DNA of 59,868 nt, taken from Ettlia oleoabundans (Eukaryota > Chlorophyta > Chlorophyceae > Chlamydomonadales). The first letter of the stretch is position 1. Every line of letters starts with the position of its first letter. The notes under the pieces were generated by a model. That model was not told the origin of the DNA, did no database searches, and saw only the letters and a program-made list of their open reading frames with translations. The DNA lies in the NCBI GenBank assembly GCA_019693395.1, contig JAAMXP010001306.1, positions 2,248-62,115 of the forward strand, given 5' to 3'. The position numbers and the translations under genes are program-made. Positions 24,088-35,351 of this stretch are shown one piece after another.

Positions 24088-26718
24088 ATGTGGAGCCGTG
24101 GCTGGGCGTCTGAGCTGCAACACGTCGCGCACGACTCATTTGATGACGACGATGCCGGTTTCCAGGTTGTTTACGGCGACCACTCGCAAGAGGCAAGCGA
24201 GGAAGCAGCCCACGACGCACGGGTGAGCGCTGAGTCATTATAAACAAGGCTATGTGGTCTGTCGATCGCTCCCAAGGTTGCGTTTGCTGCGGGCAGGGCA
24301 TGCAACCCTCGTAGCGGGAGGCCCGCCTTAAAATGCCGGTTCACGCCTTGAGCCGGCCCGCTCGCCGTCCCCTCCTTCGTGCGCAGGCTGCGCGCCCGCG
24401 CTATGCTTATCCTCAAGCCAGCAGCGCGGTCCAGCCAAAAGCTTCTGGTCCCGTTATAGTGGCGGCAGCAGCAGGAGCGGCAGGGAATGGGGCAGCATCC
24501 CCGGCTGCCTCTGATGGCGGTGCTGCCTGCCCTGCAAGCCCGGTGGGAAGTGGTGCTGCTGGGGAACAGCATCGGCCACCACTCACGCTGGCACAGGAGC
24601 TGCAAACCTTGATAGCTGACCTCACGCAGCAGCCGGGAGAGCAGGGGGATCGGCAAGCAGCACAGCAGCAGCAGCAGCAAGAGGTACAGCTCAGTGGCGG
24701 CGAGGTGGAGCAGCGGTGCAGCGGTGTGTTGCGTCAGATCAGGCACAACAGCCCTGCAGTGCCGCCCCCATCACAGGTGTCGTTAGGGGTAGCATCTGCA
24801 GAGGCAGGAGGGCGGAACAGCGGCAGGCGGTGGCGCATGCCACAGCCAGCTGCGCCTGCTGGGCTTGCCCCCTTGCAGCAGCCTGCTTCTGTGCACCAAA
24901 GAGATTCATGTGCACCACGCTCGGTAACTGACGGCAGCAGGGCAGGCGACGGCGGTGCATCTTTTTTCAATGTAGACGACGATTTGATGCGGGCACACGC
25001 CCACCGTCAGGCGTTGCAGGCTGCCCCGGGGCACGCAATGCAGCATCAGGCGCAGCGGCGACGCCCGCAGCAGCGTTTAGTGCAGTGGGACTCTCCTCAG
25101 GCAGCCACCCCAGCAGCCCAGGTGGCTGTGGAGCACACCCCGCAGCCCTCCCAGCGGGTCAATCCGCTGGCCGCGCTGCTGGGAGATGGCAGCCGCGGCA
25201 GCACCAGCATCAGTGCCGCAAAGCAGCGCCCAGCGACCACTGGCAGTAGGCTGCGGGGCAGACACCCCATATACGGCGCCGCTGGACCAACGGGATTTAT
25301 TGCAGCACCCACCAGCAGCGACAGCAGCAGCCGGTTAAGGGAGTTAGGGCTCCATGGTGCACCGCTCACCTCGCCGCGACAGCTGCCACCTCAGCGGCGC
25401 CAGCCCCTGCCGCCGCAGCAGCATTCTCGCTTTGCAATCCGCGACCCAGCTGCTGAGGATGTGCCCAGCGAGGTGGCAGGCAGCCAGCGACGGGCAGCTG
25501 CCGTGCGTGCGGCAGCCTCAGCTTTCACTGGGGCCACTGTTGATGGAGGAGACGGCGGTGGGGCAGCAGCAGGACTTCGCCTTCTTACTGGCGTGGAGAC
25601 GGCGTCCGTGCTGTGGCAACGGCCGTTTCAACCGAGGCCCCAACGCCCTGCCTCACCTGGGGAAGTAATTGAGGAGGAATTGGGTCAGGCAGAAGAACCA
25701 CTATCCCCTGGCGGGCCAGGTGCAAGGCAGGCTCAGCAGCGGCAGCAAAGAGAGCAACAGGGGGCGGCAGTGCCTGCACAGGCTGAGTTACCAGACGCCT
25801 TTCGCACGCCGGGTCAGCCGCTACGGTGCTTCCATCAGGAGCAACAGGAAGAGCAGCAGAAGCAGCAGGGGCAGGCGGGTTGGTCGGGAGGGATGCCAGG
25901 AGGCTCCGCTGCAGGAGCAGCCAGGGGGGAAGCAACGGCAGCGCCATTCGTGCCAGGTGATGCGACGACCAATGCCCCTGGCTCCACTGGCGGCAAGGGT
26001 CTGTCCTTGCAGCGCCAGTTCATTGCTAGCCTGCATCCCGTCAGCCGCCCCGCCGCCGCAGCCACCATGCACCAGCAGCGGCAGCGTATGGCGGGGGCTG
26101 TTGGGCTGCACGCCCGCATGCAGGCGATCCTGGCAGCTGAGCGGGTGCGGCTGGCCACTGCTCAGTCGCCCTCAGGAGGGGCGGCAGCAGCTGCGGCGCC
26201 GCAGCTGACAGTGCTTGAGAAGGAGCTTGAGGCTAGCATCACAAAGTGCCATTGCAGGCAAGAACACAGTCCATTGGGCAGCCTGTTGCCCTGCCAGTTG
26301 TGCAGCAGCAGCAACCGGTGCGACCTGTGGCGGTTATTGCTTGCCATAACCCACTCTGCGTGCCTGCCACTGTGAGTGATATACCCGTCGGCCCCGCTAG
26401 CTCCACCATCAGTGATGCCTGCAGAGTAAGGCACGGGGATCAATACCTTGCCATCTGCCATTGGCCCCGCTTTCCGCATAGATCAGTCCTGCCCTCCCTC
26501 TGCGCGACTTTTGCAGGTGTGATGGCGCGGCGGCTGCTGCCCTGGGTGCCCCTGAAGTGGTCGCGCTGCTGCAGAACCGCACCGCTAGGGAGGTGGACAC
26601 CGGCCCAGGCAGCGTGATACAACTGAGAGAGGTGGGTCCACGCAGGCGGTTGTTGTTCCCTAAGTCAAGCCGGGGAGTGAAGCCGGGGAGAAGGGCTGGC
26701 TTGGTTGAAGAGGGGTGA
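24088..26718 (+). CDS. Gene H: large low-complexity protein, function unknown
   Basis: The core is one long exon from the ATG at 24333 to about 26250. Its N-terminus (MPVHALSRPARRPLLRAQ) is Arg/Ala/Ser-rich with almost no acidic residues, like an organelle transit peptide. The rest is Gln, Ala, Pro and Gly-rich, with short ordered islands (LTLAQELQTLIADL; FFNVDDDLMRAHAHRQAL; SLQRQFIASLHPV; LHARMQAILAAERVRLA). An optional 5' exon at 24088-24222 (MWSRGWASELQ...) splices in phase to 24321. The 3' part continues through a frame change near 26250 (VQQQQPVRPVAVIA) and a final exon ending EVVALLQNRTAREVD...VEEG, stop TGA at 26718. A TGTAA signal lies at 27004. No family is recognised. The exact junctions near 26250-26520 are uncertain. 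Confidence 0.5.
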
Positions 26719-27003
26719 GGTTGACCCCGCTCGATTTCCTGCCAGCTGTTCCTGCCTGTCCGGCTTGGAATCTTAGTCATAGGACATTTTGTTACATTTG
26801 GGAGGCGGTCTATCAACGAGAAACTTTGTGTGTGCGTCATTGGTTGCAGCCCTGGCGAGTGATCCACGTTGAGGGCAGCCAGTGGCCCGCAGTGTTGTGC
26901 TATGCAGTTGCGGCAGGGTGACACGTCAAAGTCATCGACACATGGCTCACATCTCGCCTGGGTAATTCTGAAGTGGGGCTGCATGAGAGTGCGAGAGTTG
27001 CGA

Positions 27004-27008
27004 TGTAA
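27004..27008 (+). terminator. TGTAA poly(A) signal for gene H
   Basis: TGTAA lies 286 nt after the gene H stop, inside the 598-nt gap before gene I. The remainder of that gap shows no coding signal and would hold the gene I promoter. Confidence 0.45.
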
Positions 27009-27316
27009 GAGTGTATCACACTGAAACTGACGTAGCAAAGCTGTAGAAGGCTGAGCAGTACCACCAATGTGGTTTACCGAGGTACCCTGCCAGGTCACCT
27101 GCCAGGGTGGCGCTGCTGCTCTCTCTGTGTGTGTGTGCGTCGAGCAATGAGCGCGAGGCGGGGCTTACTGTAGACCGATGCATATGAGCGTGAGGCAACG
27201 GCAGTGAGGTGACGTGAACATAAGCTGTGATGACATCATCCGTGAGAGTTCGGAGGGGACTTCGGTGGCTTTGCCAAAGTACTGTAAGTGGAAAGCGCTT
27301 TCCAGTACCTGTCGAC

Positions 27317-28732
27317 ATGGCAGCGGAGAACAGCCGACCACCGGTGCCACCATTCACAGAGGCCACCGCGCGACAGAAAGTGCAGGCCGCCCAGGATGCG
27401 TGGAATACCCGGTAAGCCATCGAAACAGCAGTGCAGGGACGCCATGGCGCTTGGGTTCCTCCCTCACCATGGGCCTGTTGAGTACTGCCGCGACTGCCGC
27501 CGCTCCACCCACTCGGTCTTGTCAACCTGCCTCTTCTGCAGGGATGCCGACCGGGTGGCGCTGGCTTACACTGAAGACACCGAGTGGCGTAATCGTGCAG
27601 AGTTTATCAAGGGCCGTGAATCTGTGCGTGAGGTGGGCCTGTATGCCGCTGCGTTGCTCAACTCCGCAACCTGTTACCCCTGACATGCTGGCATCAGTTG
27701 TCCCAACCACTATACTCCTCCGCGTCTGCCACCAGATTGCACCTGCCTGACTTGTTTTGCAGTTCCTGAGGCGCAAGTGGGAGAAAGAGCAGGGCTATGT
27801 GTTGCGCAAATATCTGTTTGGATTTGTTGGCAACCGCATCTCAGTCTGCTTCGAATGTGAGCTCACACAACATAAGGCTGTCTTTTCCTTCCCGATCAAG
27901 CGCCAACCCTCCTCAGCTTGTCAGCTACAACTCTAGGCTTTGGTCCGCTGCCGCGTATGCCAAGTAGCAGCCCAATAGGCTTCACACCATGCACAACCTG
28001 CAGTTCCGCTTGCGTTCCCCTTGTTAGCCTAGCCACTGAAATTGTGTCCTTGCGGCTGCTGCAGACGAACACCATGATGCTACTGGCCAGTGGTACCGCG
28101 CTTACGGCAACGAGAACTGGGAGTTTGCTGACAATGTGGGTGGTGTTTGTTTCGCTGCATAGAGCAATTGGCAGTGGATGTAGCACTCCTGTCAGTCGGG
28201 TGCCAAATCCTTCACAGCCGTTCGGGTTTGTTCCAAGCACATTGCATTTATTGGTTTTCAGTTGCATCAAACGAGCGTCACCTCCGCCCGACTCCTCCCG
28301 GTGCTTGCGTCGCATCTACCTCAACTGCTACATTTGTGTTGAGGTGCAGGGTCTGATGCGCAAGCGCATTGCCTCCATCAATGAGGCCCCCATTGCGGAG
28401 AGCGAGCGGCGCATCGCAGTGGAGAGCCCCACCTACAATGCTTGGCTTGCGGAGCAGGTATGGGGGGTTGTTTGTGAGCCTGGTGGTCGATGCGGTGTAA
28501 CCCCTGCTCAGCAACGAACGTATGCTTGTGAGCTTCCCTGCCGCGCGCCCCCCCCCCACCCCATCCCCACCCCGGCCCAAAGAAGGAAAGAAAGAAAGAG
28601 CGGAATCACTGTAGTAGAATGCACAGGACAGGCATATGTTTGATTCGACACCCTGAGTGCTGCTTGGATGTACACATGCAGGGCGTGGGCGGGGAATTCC
28701 CTCTCCGCGGCGGCAGCGCTGCCACGTATTAA
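27317..28732 (+). CDS. Gene I: DUF1348 (NTF2-like) protein
   Basis: Six exons join with matching phases: 27317-27411, 27542-27632, 27763-27856, 28065-28135, 28350-28457 and 28682-28732 (stop TAA). The protein is about 169 residues, the usual size for this family. It shows the DUF1348 signature in order: PPFTEATARQKVQAAQDAW, RVALAYTEDTEWRNRAEF, FLRRKWEKEQGYVLRK, the F-x-G-N-R-I-S-V-x-F-E strand, QWYRAYGNENWEF and GLMRKRIASINEAPI near the end. DUF1348 proteins adopt the NTF2/SnoaL cone fold; their reaction is not established. Many relatives are bacterial. The C-terminal extension after AESERR is not typical of the family. The start is the first ATG, eight codons before the conserved region. Confidence 0.88.
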
Positions 28733-29110
28733 GCTCAGACTTTGTGTTGGCATCTGCCATTGGGACTGCCAAAAGAAGTCCTGCGGCTGGCGCTGGGCAG
28801 CTATCCAGTGCGAATATGTCAATGCTCCTGTGGCTGGCAACCCATCTCTTCCAGCAATGCTAATTGATCCTCAGCCACCTCGCACAACTGCATGATACCC
28901 GTTCATTTGTTCAAAAGTTCACACTGGCAAAAAACAAAAGGCCAGAGGTGTAGGTTGCATGCCATGAAGCACTCAGCAGAGCCCAAGAGCCATACAAATT
29001 TGCATCAGCCAGGCGGAAGCAGTTGCTGACTTTGGCTTGTGACGAAGGCAGGTGCCGTCTGATCAAGGCCTCGCCAGCCAGATTATTCCCAAGCTGCGCC
29101 CCTGTGAGCC
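28733..29110. other. Convergent 3' region between genes I and J
   Basis: 378 nt between two stop codons facing each other. No further gene or repeat was seen. A GAAA-type short repeat lies upstream at 28583-28598, inside the last intron of gene I. Confidence 0.4.
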
Positions 29111-30762
29111 TCAGTCTTTCTTTCCTGCAGCTTCCTTCTTCTGTTCCTTCTTCTCCAGCACATATTCCTGGCAGGAGCAGGAGCAGTGAACAAGCAGTGG
29201 GACTGGCCATACGCAAAGAAAAATAGCTTGTGGCAAAGTATGCCTGACCAATCGGCGCATATGTCAGTTGCAAGCCAGTGTTGAGCTGCTACACAGCACA
29301 GTAAGATGTCCGACAGCATGCGTTGACAGGGTATACAGGGTTTGTTGAAAGATCGCCCTGGCATCACCAGTCCCAGCCACACCTTTGTGAGGTACACATT
29401 CACTGCGCTCGCAATAAGGCCCACAACATCCAGCGCCCGCTCAAACCACTGCGGAGGACAGGCAAGGACGCATAAGCTTGATGTCAATATCAACATAGCT
29501 GGGCAGTGGCACGTGTCTGCTCATACGGCATGGCGCGAGCACCATCACAACATCTTGACGATAGCAAACAGCCTTCCATGTTGTGCACAGCCCTCGTCAC
29601 TCGCTGACTCACCCGAAGAGAAGAAGAGGGCCAAACATATCAACCCCCCCAGTGTGCACGCACCTGTCCCGCGGTCACCACGGTGGCGGTGCTGAGCCCC
29701 AGGCGCGCAGCATAGTGCTTGGCCAGCATCTGTGGATACTGCCAGCCCATGGCCCTGCCCATCATGTTGTGGTCGATGTGGTACATGTAGAACACTAGGA
29801 AGCACTGCAGGATAAAAAGCAGTAAGAATGGTGGACTAACGTGGTGACTCCTGAAGGTGGCACACGTGTCAAGTGATGCAGGGCATGTATGCCTACAAAA
29901 GAAGCGGTCGGCAAGCAGCCGGGGAATAACCATCGCAGGGGCCCTTGACCGCAGGGCAAGGCTTGGCTTGGACATGCATCGCCGAGTCTAACCTTGGTAC
30001 CAGCATTGCCTAGCACCACTTTCAGCACGCACCATCAAGGCATAGAAAGCAGCACTATGGTTTCCGCACCTCTGCCAGCAGCAGCATGGAGAGCACCGAG
30101 TAGGCCATGATGGCTCCCAGCTTCTCACGGTTGGCCTTGCCAAAGCCAAATGCCCAGCCACGCATGAGGAAGAGAGCCACACCAGCATAGAAGATGTACT
30201 CGGTGCTCATGGTCAGAGGTACCTCTGCAATGCACAAGGGGAGGGAGAGGAGGGCGGATGGCGCTAGGGCACCAGGAACGGCATCAACAAGGAATGAGCA
30301 ACGGCTTGCGCATAGTAAATGGTAGTTGAGATCAAGGCAGGCGGCAGCCATCATCTGCACATGCAACAATATACAATCCATTTGAGCAGCAGGAACGTAA
30401 ATTGCGAAAGGAGGGGAGGAGGGTCTGCAATGAGCGAGACTGGGCGGCGGGCGGCGGCGCACCCCCGGTAAAGAAGGGCACCGAGTGCCATAGCGTGCGC
30501 ACGCAGATGTAGACGAGCTGAACTAGAGCGCTTATCCTAATCCCGCGCCGCATCACGGCCAGCCGCTTGTAGCCTACGCGCAGCAGAGGGCCAACAGATG
30601 CGGCTGAGGAGCGGTCCCTAGGCGAGGCTCCAAACCCGTGCAAACTGTATACTTACGGTCTTCAATAATCATTCGGTAGGACCAGTCCTCGCCGCCTGTC
30701 CCCTCCTGCAGCCTGTCCTGCACAAGGTCCGTGAAGCTGTCCTCCACATTGCTCCGAGCCAT
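29111..30762 (-). CDS. Gene J: small multi-pass membrane protein, family unknown
   Basis: Five exons join in frame: 30657-30762, 30070-30224, 29664-29804, 29383-29448 and 29111-29167, giving 174 residues. The N-terminus (MARSNVEDSFTDLVQDRL) is polar. Four hydrophobic segments follow: around STEYIFYAGVALFLM, IMAYSVLSMLLLAECFLVFY, LGLSTATVVTAG and ALDVVGLIASAVNVYL. The C-terminus is very lysine-rich (EYVLEKKEQKKEAAGKKD), which suggests a cytosolic tail and perhaps ER residence. A conserved-looking W-Q-Y-P-Q motif and an H-I-D-H-N pair lie between helices 2 and 3. The small exons with exact phases make the model strong; the function is not recognised. Confidence 0.7.
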
Positions 30763-31302
30763 CGTGCTTAGCAGCAGCAACACGAACGCAAACTACATGG
30801 CGGATGTTGTAGCGGAATCATTTTGGGGGAGGGGCCAGCTGGCACAGCACGTTGGGGCGCGAAACACATGCATGAATCGCATTGTGCTCCTATTGTGCTA
30901 TTCAAGACTTGTTGCTGCAAGTCTGCAAAGCTGGCACCGTAGGCGCTGGTCCGAAAGCCCCGCGACTGCTACTTTTCCGGGTGCCTGCGTACCTTATACG
31001 TTAAACAGAATGTTTAGCATAATGCACGTTCAAGCAGTCGTTGCACACGCCGTGGCGGCGCCCATGGCCAGGGGCACACAAGTTGCCTCCAAGGCACGTC
31101 ATTTTATCAACGCTTGTTAGTCGCAGTCGTGTGAAGTCACTCAATGTGCTGGCCAGGAAACCAGATGCATGCATGGCACAGCGTTTCAGGCTTATCCCTT
31201 GCGCAAGCCGCCCGTCAGGCACCTGCAGGCAATGCCGTCTCCGCTCTTTATGTTGCAAAGCAGGTTGCTCTTGCTTGCTTATCCATCTCCTGATACTATC
31301 AC
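30763..31302. other. Divergent promoter region between genes J and K
   Basis: 540 nt between the start codons of J (minus) and K (plus). No recognisable coding exon or motif was found; it presumably carries both promoters. Confidence 0.4.
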
Positions 31303-34300
31303 ATGCAGGGCAGCAGCAGCGTCGCCATCCGCAGCAGCAACCTACAGCATCGCGCAAGCCCGCGGCAGCACCACCTGAAGCCAGCCAGCCGGGGAAGCAT
31401 CATAATGGCGGCAGCGGCAGCTCCAGCAGAACCAGTGGAGGTGGCTGTGACTGAGGAGAGGCTTGAGGGCTGCACTACACGCCTACACGTAACTGTACCA
31501 GCACAGATGTGCAAGAAGGTATGTCACCATGGTTGTAGCTCGCAACAGGCCATGCAGTTGGCCCCGTTATGGGTGGATGACAGCCAAACAAGCAGAAGAG
31601 CAGCAGTAGGCTAAATGATTAGCCCCATTATGACTGCTCATGTTTGACTTTGGCTTGTTTTGCACAATCCTGTTCAAACATGCTGCAGGCCTACAATAAA
31701 GTCATGAATGAGCTGCGTAAAGGGGCGACTGTGGATGGGTATCGCAAGGGCAAGGTGGGAGGGGCACGAGCGGGTGCAGGCTAGCCTTTCCCTTGCAAAG
31801 TTGGGCTCTCCCATGGCCTCATTGGCCCAGGGCTAACCTAATATACTGGCAAAGGCGCATGACCAATACATAGTAGCGTGCAACATCCCCGCGTTGGTGT
31901 TCCCGCCGGCCCACCGCTTGCTGTTCCCTTGTTTACACCACTTGAGCGGCTGCAGGCCCCCGACTCAGCCCTCATCTCACACGTGGGCGGCATGGCTCGC
32001 GTGGCCAACAGCACATTGAGCGAGTTACTGGAGCCTGCTGTGGCACAAGCCATGGCTCCATACGAGGCCGTAGCTGTGCCGGAGTCGGAGCGTATCGAGC
32101 AGACAGCTGAGGAGATGGAAGCGATGTTCAAGTGCGTGTGGCTGGGTCTGGAGGGTGGAGGGTGGTGTGGAAGTACCCAGTACATGCAGTTGGCATGTAA
32201 GGCCGCTTGAATGGCCCACATCTTCAATTGGGTGGGCTGTGGGGCGTGTCACCATGCCTTCTTGTGAGACCATGGGACCGAGAACGCAGTTGGTCCCGCT
32301 GCTGCTTGCGCGCCCGCTTTCCTGCAGCCTGGAGACTGGGTTCACATTCACACTGCGGTTTGATGCTGTTCCGCCGCTAAAATGGAAGGTTCCCTACCGA
32401 GACCTGCAGGTGAGGCTGGAGTGTGTATGCTTTTGTGTCGCAAGAAATGTGTTTCACAAAACCAGCTTTATGCAGCGTGACAGGGCTCAACTCTAGCGGG
32501 CAAGCCACAGGAATGGGATGGTTTCTTTTGGATCCAGTATGCGTTGTGAGGAGCACAGCAGTTCACCTCGCCACCTTGCTCAGGCTGGCCTGTGCTGCCC
32601 TGTACCCGGGCCCTGCACCTGTGACACCGTCTATCAATCCTAACCTCTTGGAACGGGCTGCCAAGCAGGTTGCGGTGGAGTCTGCTGGGGATGAGGCCAG
32701 CGATTCGGCCGTGGTGGAGAAGCAGATCATGGAGCTGCGCAAGAAACAAGCCAAGCTGCGGGTGGTGGCTGACCGGGGGCTGCAGGTGGGAGGGTGTGGG
32801 TGTAAAGTGGGGGTGGGGAGGGAGGGGGCAGCCCACTGCATGATGCTGGCCAGGGGATGTGCAGGGGCATGCTTGAGGGGCACAGTTGGTCGCCACGCGG
32901 GCTGCAGAGCTGGAAAGCAATGCCTAACATTGCAGCCCGCTGCAGCACATGCGGTGGCATCCCGTTGTAGCTGTTCCCTGCTTAGCGCTGATGCTGATTC
33001 ACGCGGCCACTTGGAACTCACCCGCACCTTTTCATGTCCCTCCTACTCACCTCCCAACCTTGATGACCTCACCGTGTCCTTCCATCCCATCTCTGCTTTA
33101 CACCTTGGTTACAGCCTGGTGATCTGGCGATTGTGGACTTCAGCGCGGTGCGTGCGGATAGCGGGGAGGAGCTGGTGGGGGCCAGCCGCCAGTCCATGCG
33201 GCTGGACACAGACGACGCTGACGACACCTTCCTGCCAGGTGCGCCATCTGTTGTGGCACGGGACAAGGATGGAAGCAAAGCTGCAGGTTTCGTGCGCTGG
33301 TGCTGGGAGTACTGTGGATGGCTCCGGCTGCATCATTTGCTTGGTCACATGGCACCACCTGTGGCAGGGGCGTTCTTGCGCCTCCAAGTGAGTACCTTTC
33401 TTATGTAATTGCCTGCCCGCTGCCTCCGACATCGCAGGCGTCGTGGCACTTATGAGCGGCATGCGGGCGGGCGAGGAGAAGGAGGCGCCACTCACGTTCC
33501 CCACAGCTGGTGAGCAGGGCTGGGTAGGTCGGAGCAGTTGCAGGCCCCCGCCTGCATATATCTTCGATGCTGTGACAGGCCGTCCATTGCGCTGCTAGTG
33601 TCAAGGGTGCTACCTTAGATCAGCAGTGGCTTCATCACAGCTGCCACCTGCCCCGCAAATCCCATCTCTATCAGCTTGTTTACTGTCCAAAACGTGAGGG
33701 GGCGCTGCTTCCAAGCTTTTTGTGCTTGCCTGCCCGCCCGCATTCCTGCCTGCCTGCCTGCCTGCTTCTACAGAGACTTTCCAGCCAGCCACCATGCGTG
33801 GTGTGGAGGCACGCGTGAAGGTGAAGGTGACGGAGCTATTTACCTACGACATGCCTGAGGTGCGCTGAGTTGGGCGGTTGCGGGGCTGGGAGTCTGCTGA
33901 GTCCGCATGAAAATTCATGCAGCCTGTCGCGAATATGATATCTCCCTTATGTGCCAACCCGTTATGCTTCTCCCAAGCTCGCCTGCCACCCTTCCCGCTT
34001 CCTTGGGAGCAGTTGGATGACGAATGGGCGGGCACTCTGATGCCAGGCAGCGACTTGGCAAGCCTGCGGCAGCAGCTACTGGAAAGGCAGCGTGCTACAC
34101 GGGAAGCGCAGCAGCGGGAGCTGATTGCGGATGCCTTCAATGCCGCAGGTGCACCTGAGATGTTGGCTGTGCTTGGCTGTGTTCTGCCACCATCCCCCCT
34201 TGCGCGTCTAAGGGAAGACTCCTAGCTACAAGGGAGGCTGGGTATTCTGAACATGTGCGGGCTGCCCTCACTCATACGCATGCTTCGTCTCTTTTGCTTT

Positions 34301-35351
34301 GCTCCTTCCTTGGGCCCTCATGCAGTGGGCAAGGCGGTTGAATGCGAGGTGCCTGAGTCGCTGCTGAACGAGTTGGGTAGCCAGCAATACAGGTGGGGGC
34401 AGCATAATCGCAGTAGTCGAGCGGGCACGCACAAAAGTAGCACTGCAAATGCCTGCCTGCCTGCACTGTATGCTGTCTTCATGTTATTGATCATTACCTT
34501 CATCCCTTTCCAACACTACATTTTGCCCTGTCCTTTGCCAGCGCCTCCCTCAACCGCTTGCTGTCTGATGGTCAGCTCACTTTTGAGTCTGTTCAACAGC
34601 TGGCCACACCTGAGCTGGTGAGCGATGTGGCGGTCAGTACAGCCCTGCACCTTGCAAATCGCGCACACATAGTGGGGCTTTCTGAGGGGGAGTCATAGGT
34701 TTTGCTGAAAATTGCCCTGCTAAAGGTTGTTGCTTGATTTGCTGTGTCCAATCCCTCTGGTCAAGCTGTGTATCATACTCATGCTGTGCCCGTATCATTC
34801 TTCCCACCGCTGCCCGCCACCCCCTCTCATCCGTGCATTGCAGGCGCAGCAGTTCGTGAAGAGCAGGCGTGACGAGCTGCTTGAGCTGCAGCGCGCGCTG
34901 CTTGGCTTTGAAGACATTGCAACACGAGAGGGGATCAAGCCCAGCCTGGAGGACATTGAGGTGGGACTGGCTCTGGCGCGGGGGAGGGGTGGCAGGGAAG
35001 GGCCGTCGGCAGCCGGTGCGCGGCAGGGGTGGTAGGGACCATGCCTGGGTTGAATTGGCACAAGGGTGTTGCTGGGGACCCAAGCGTTGTTGGTGCCAAG
35101 CCATTTGGCATGGCCAGGTTCCTGTTTTGTTGACCCATGCACGACATGCGCCCACTACGCTGTTTGTCTGTTTGTGTTGTAACCTGTAGGCCGAGTTCCA
35201 GGATGCGGTGCGGGACTTCCAGCAGTACCAGCAGGAATTTGACGTGGAGCGGCTGCGGGAGCAGGTTTATGAGATGGTGCAGGCCAACAGGGTTATGGAC
35301 TGGCTCATCGCCAATTGCACTGTCAAGGTGCTGCCCCAGCGGCAGGCATGA
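31303..35351 (+). CDS. TIG1: Gene K: chloroplast trigger factor (ribosome-associated chaperone)
   Basis: About 12 exons from ATG 31303 to TGA 35351. The first exon has a Ser/Arg-rich leader with few acidic residues (plastid transit peptide), then the trigger factor ribosome-binding domain: VEVAVTEERLEG, VTVPAQMCKK, exon 31689-31754 AYNKVMNELRKG and the GYRKGK signature. In bacteria this region carries the GFRxGKxP ribosome-binding loop; here the Phe is Tyr and the conserved Pro is displaced to APDS in the next exon (31956-32131). The middle FKBP-like domain is GDLAIVDFSAV to GVVALMSGMRAGE. The C-terminal chaperone domain is made of helices: ASLNRLLSDGQLTFESV, QQFVKSRRDELLELQ and AEFQDAVRDFQQYQQEF. 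Role: nascent-chain folding on plastid ribosomes. The exon near 32620-32784 has no acceptor of matching phase that I could fix. Family assignment is firm. Confidence 0.9.
33745..33768 (+). repeat. CTGC tetranucleotide tract in an intron of gene K
   Basis: About five CTGC units inside an intron of the trigger factor gene. A similar, less regular GCCT tract lies at 51226-51252 in an intron of gene N. Probably simple slippage repeats. Confidence 0.7.

Noticed and set aside
24171..24746. Minus-strand open frame of 191 residues opposite the start of gene H
   Set aside because: Leu/Cys-rich complement of the Gln-rich H exon, with no splice partners.
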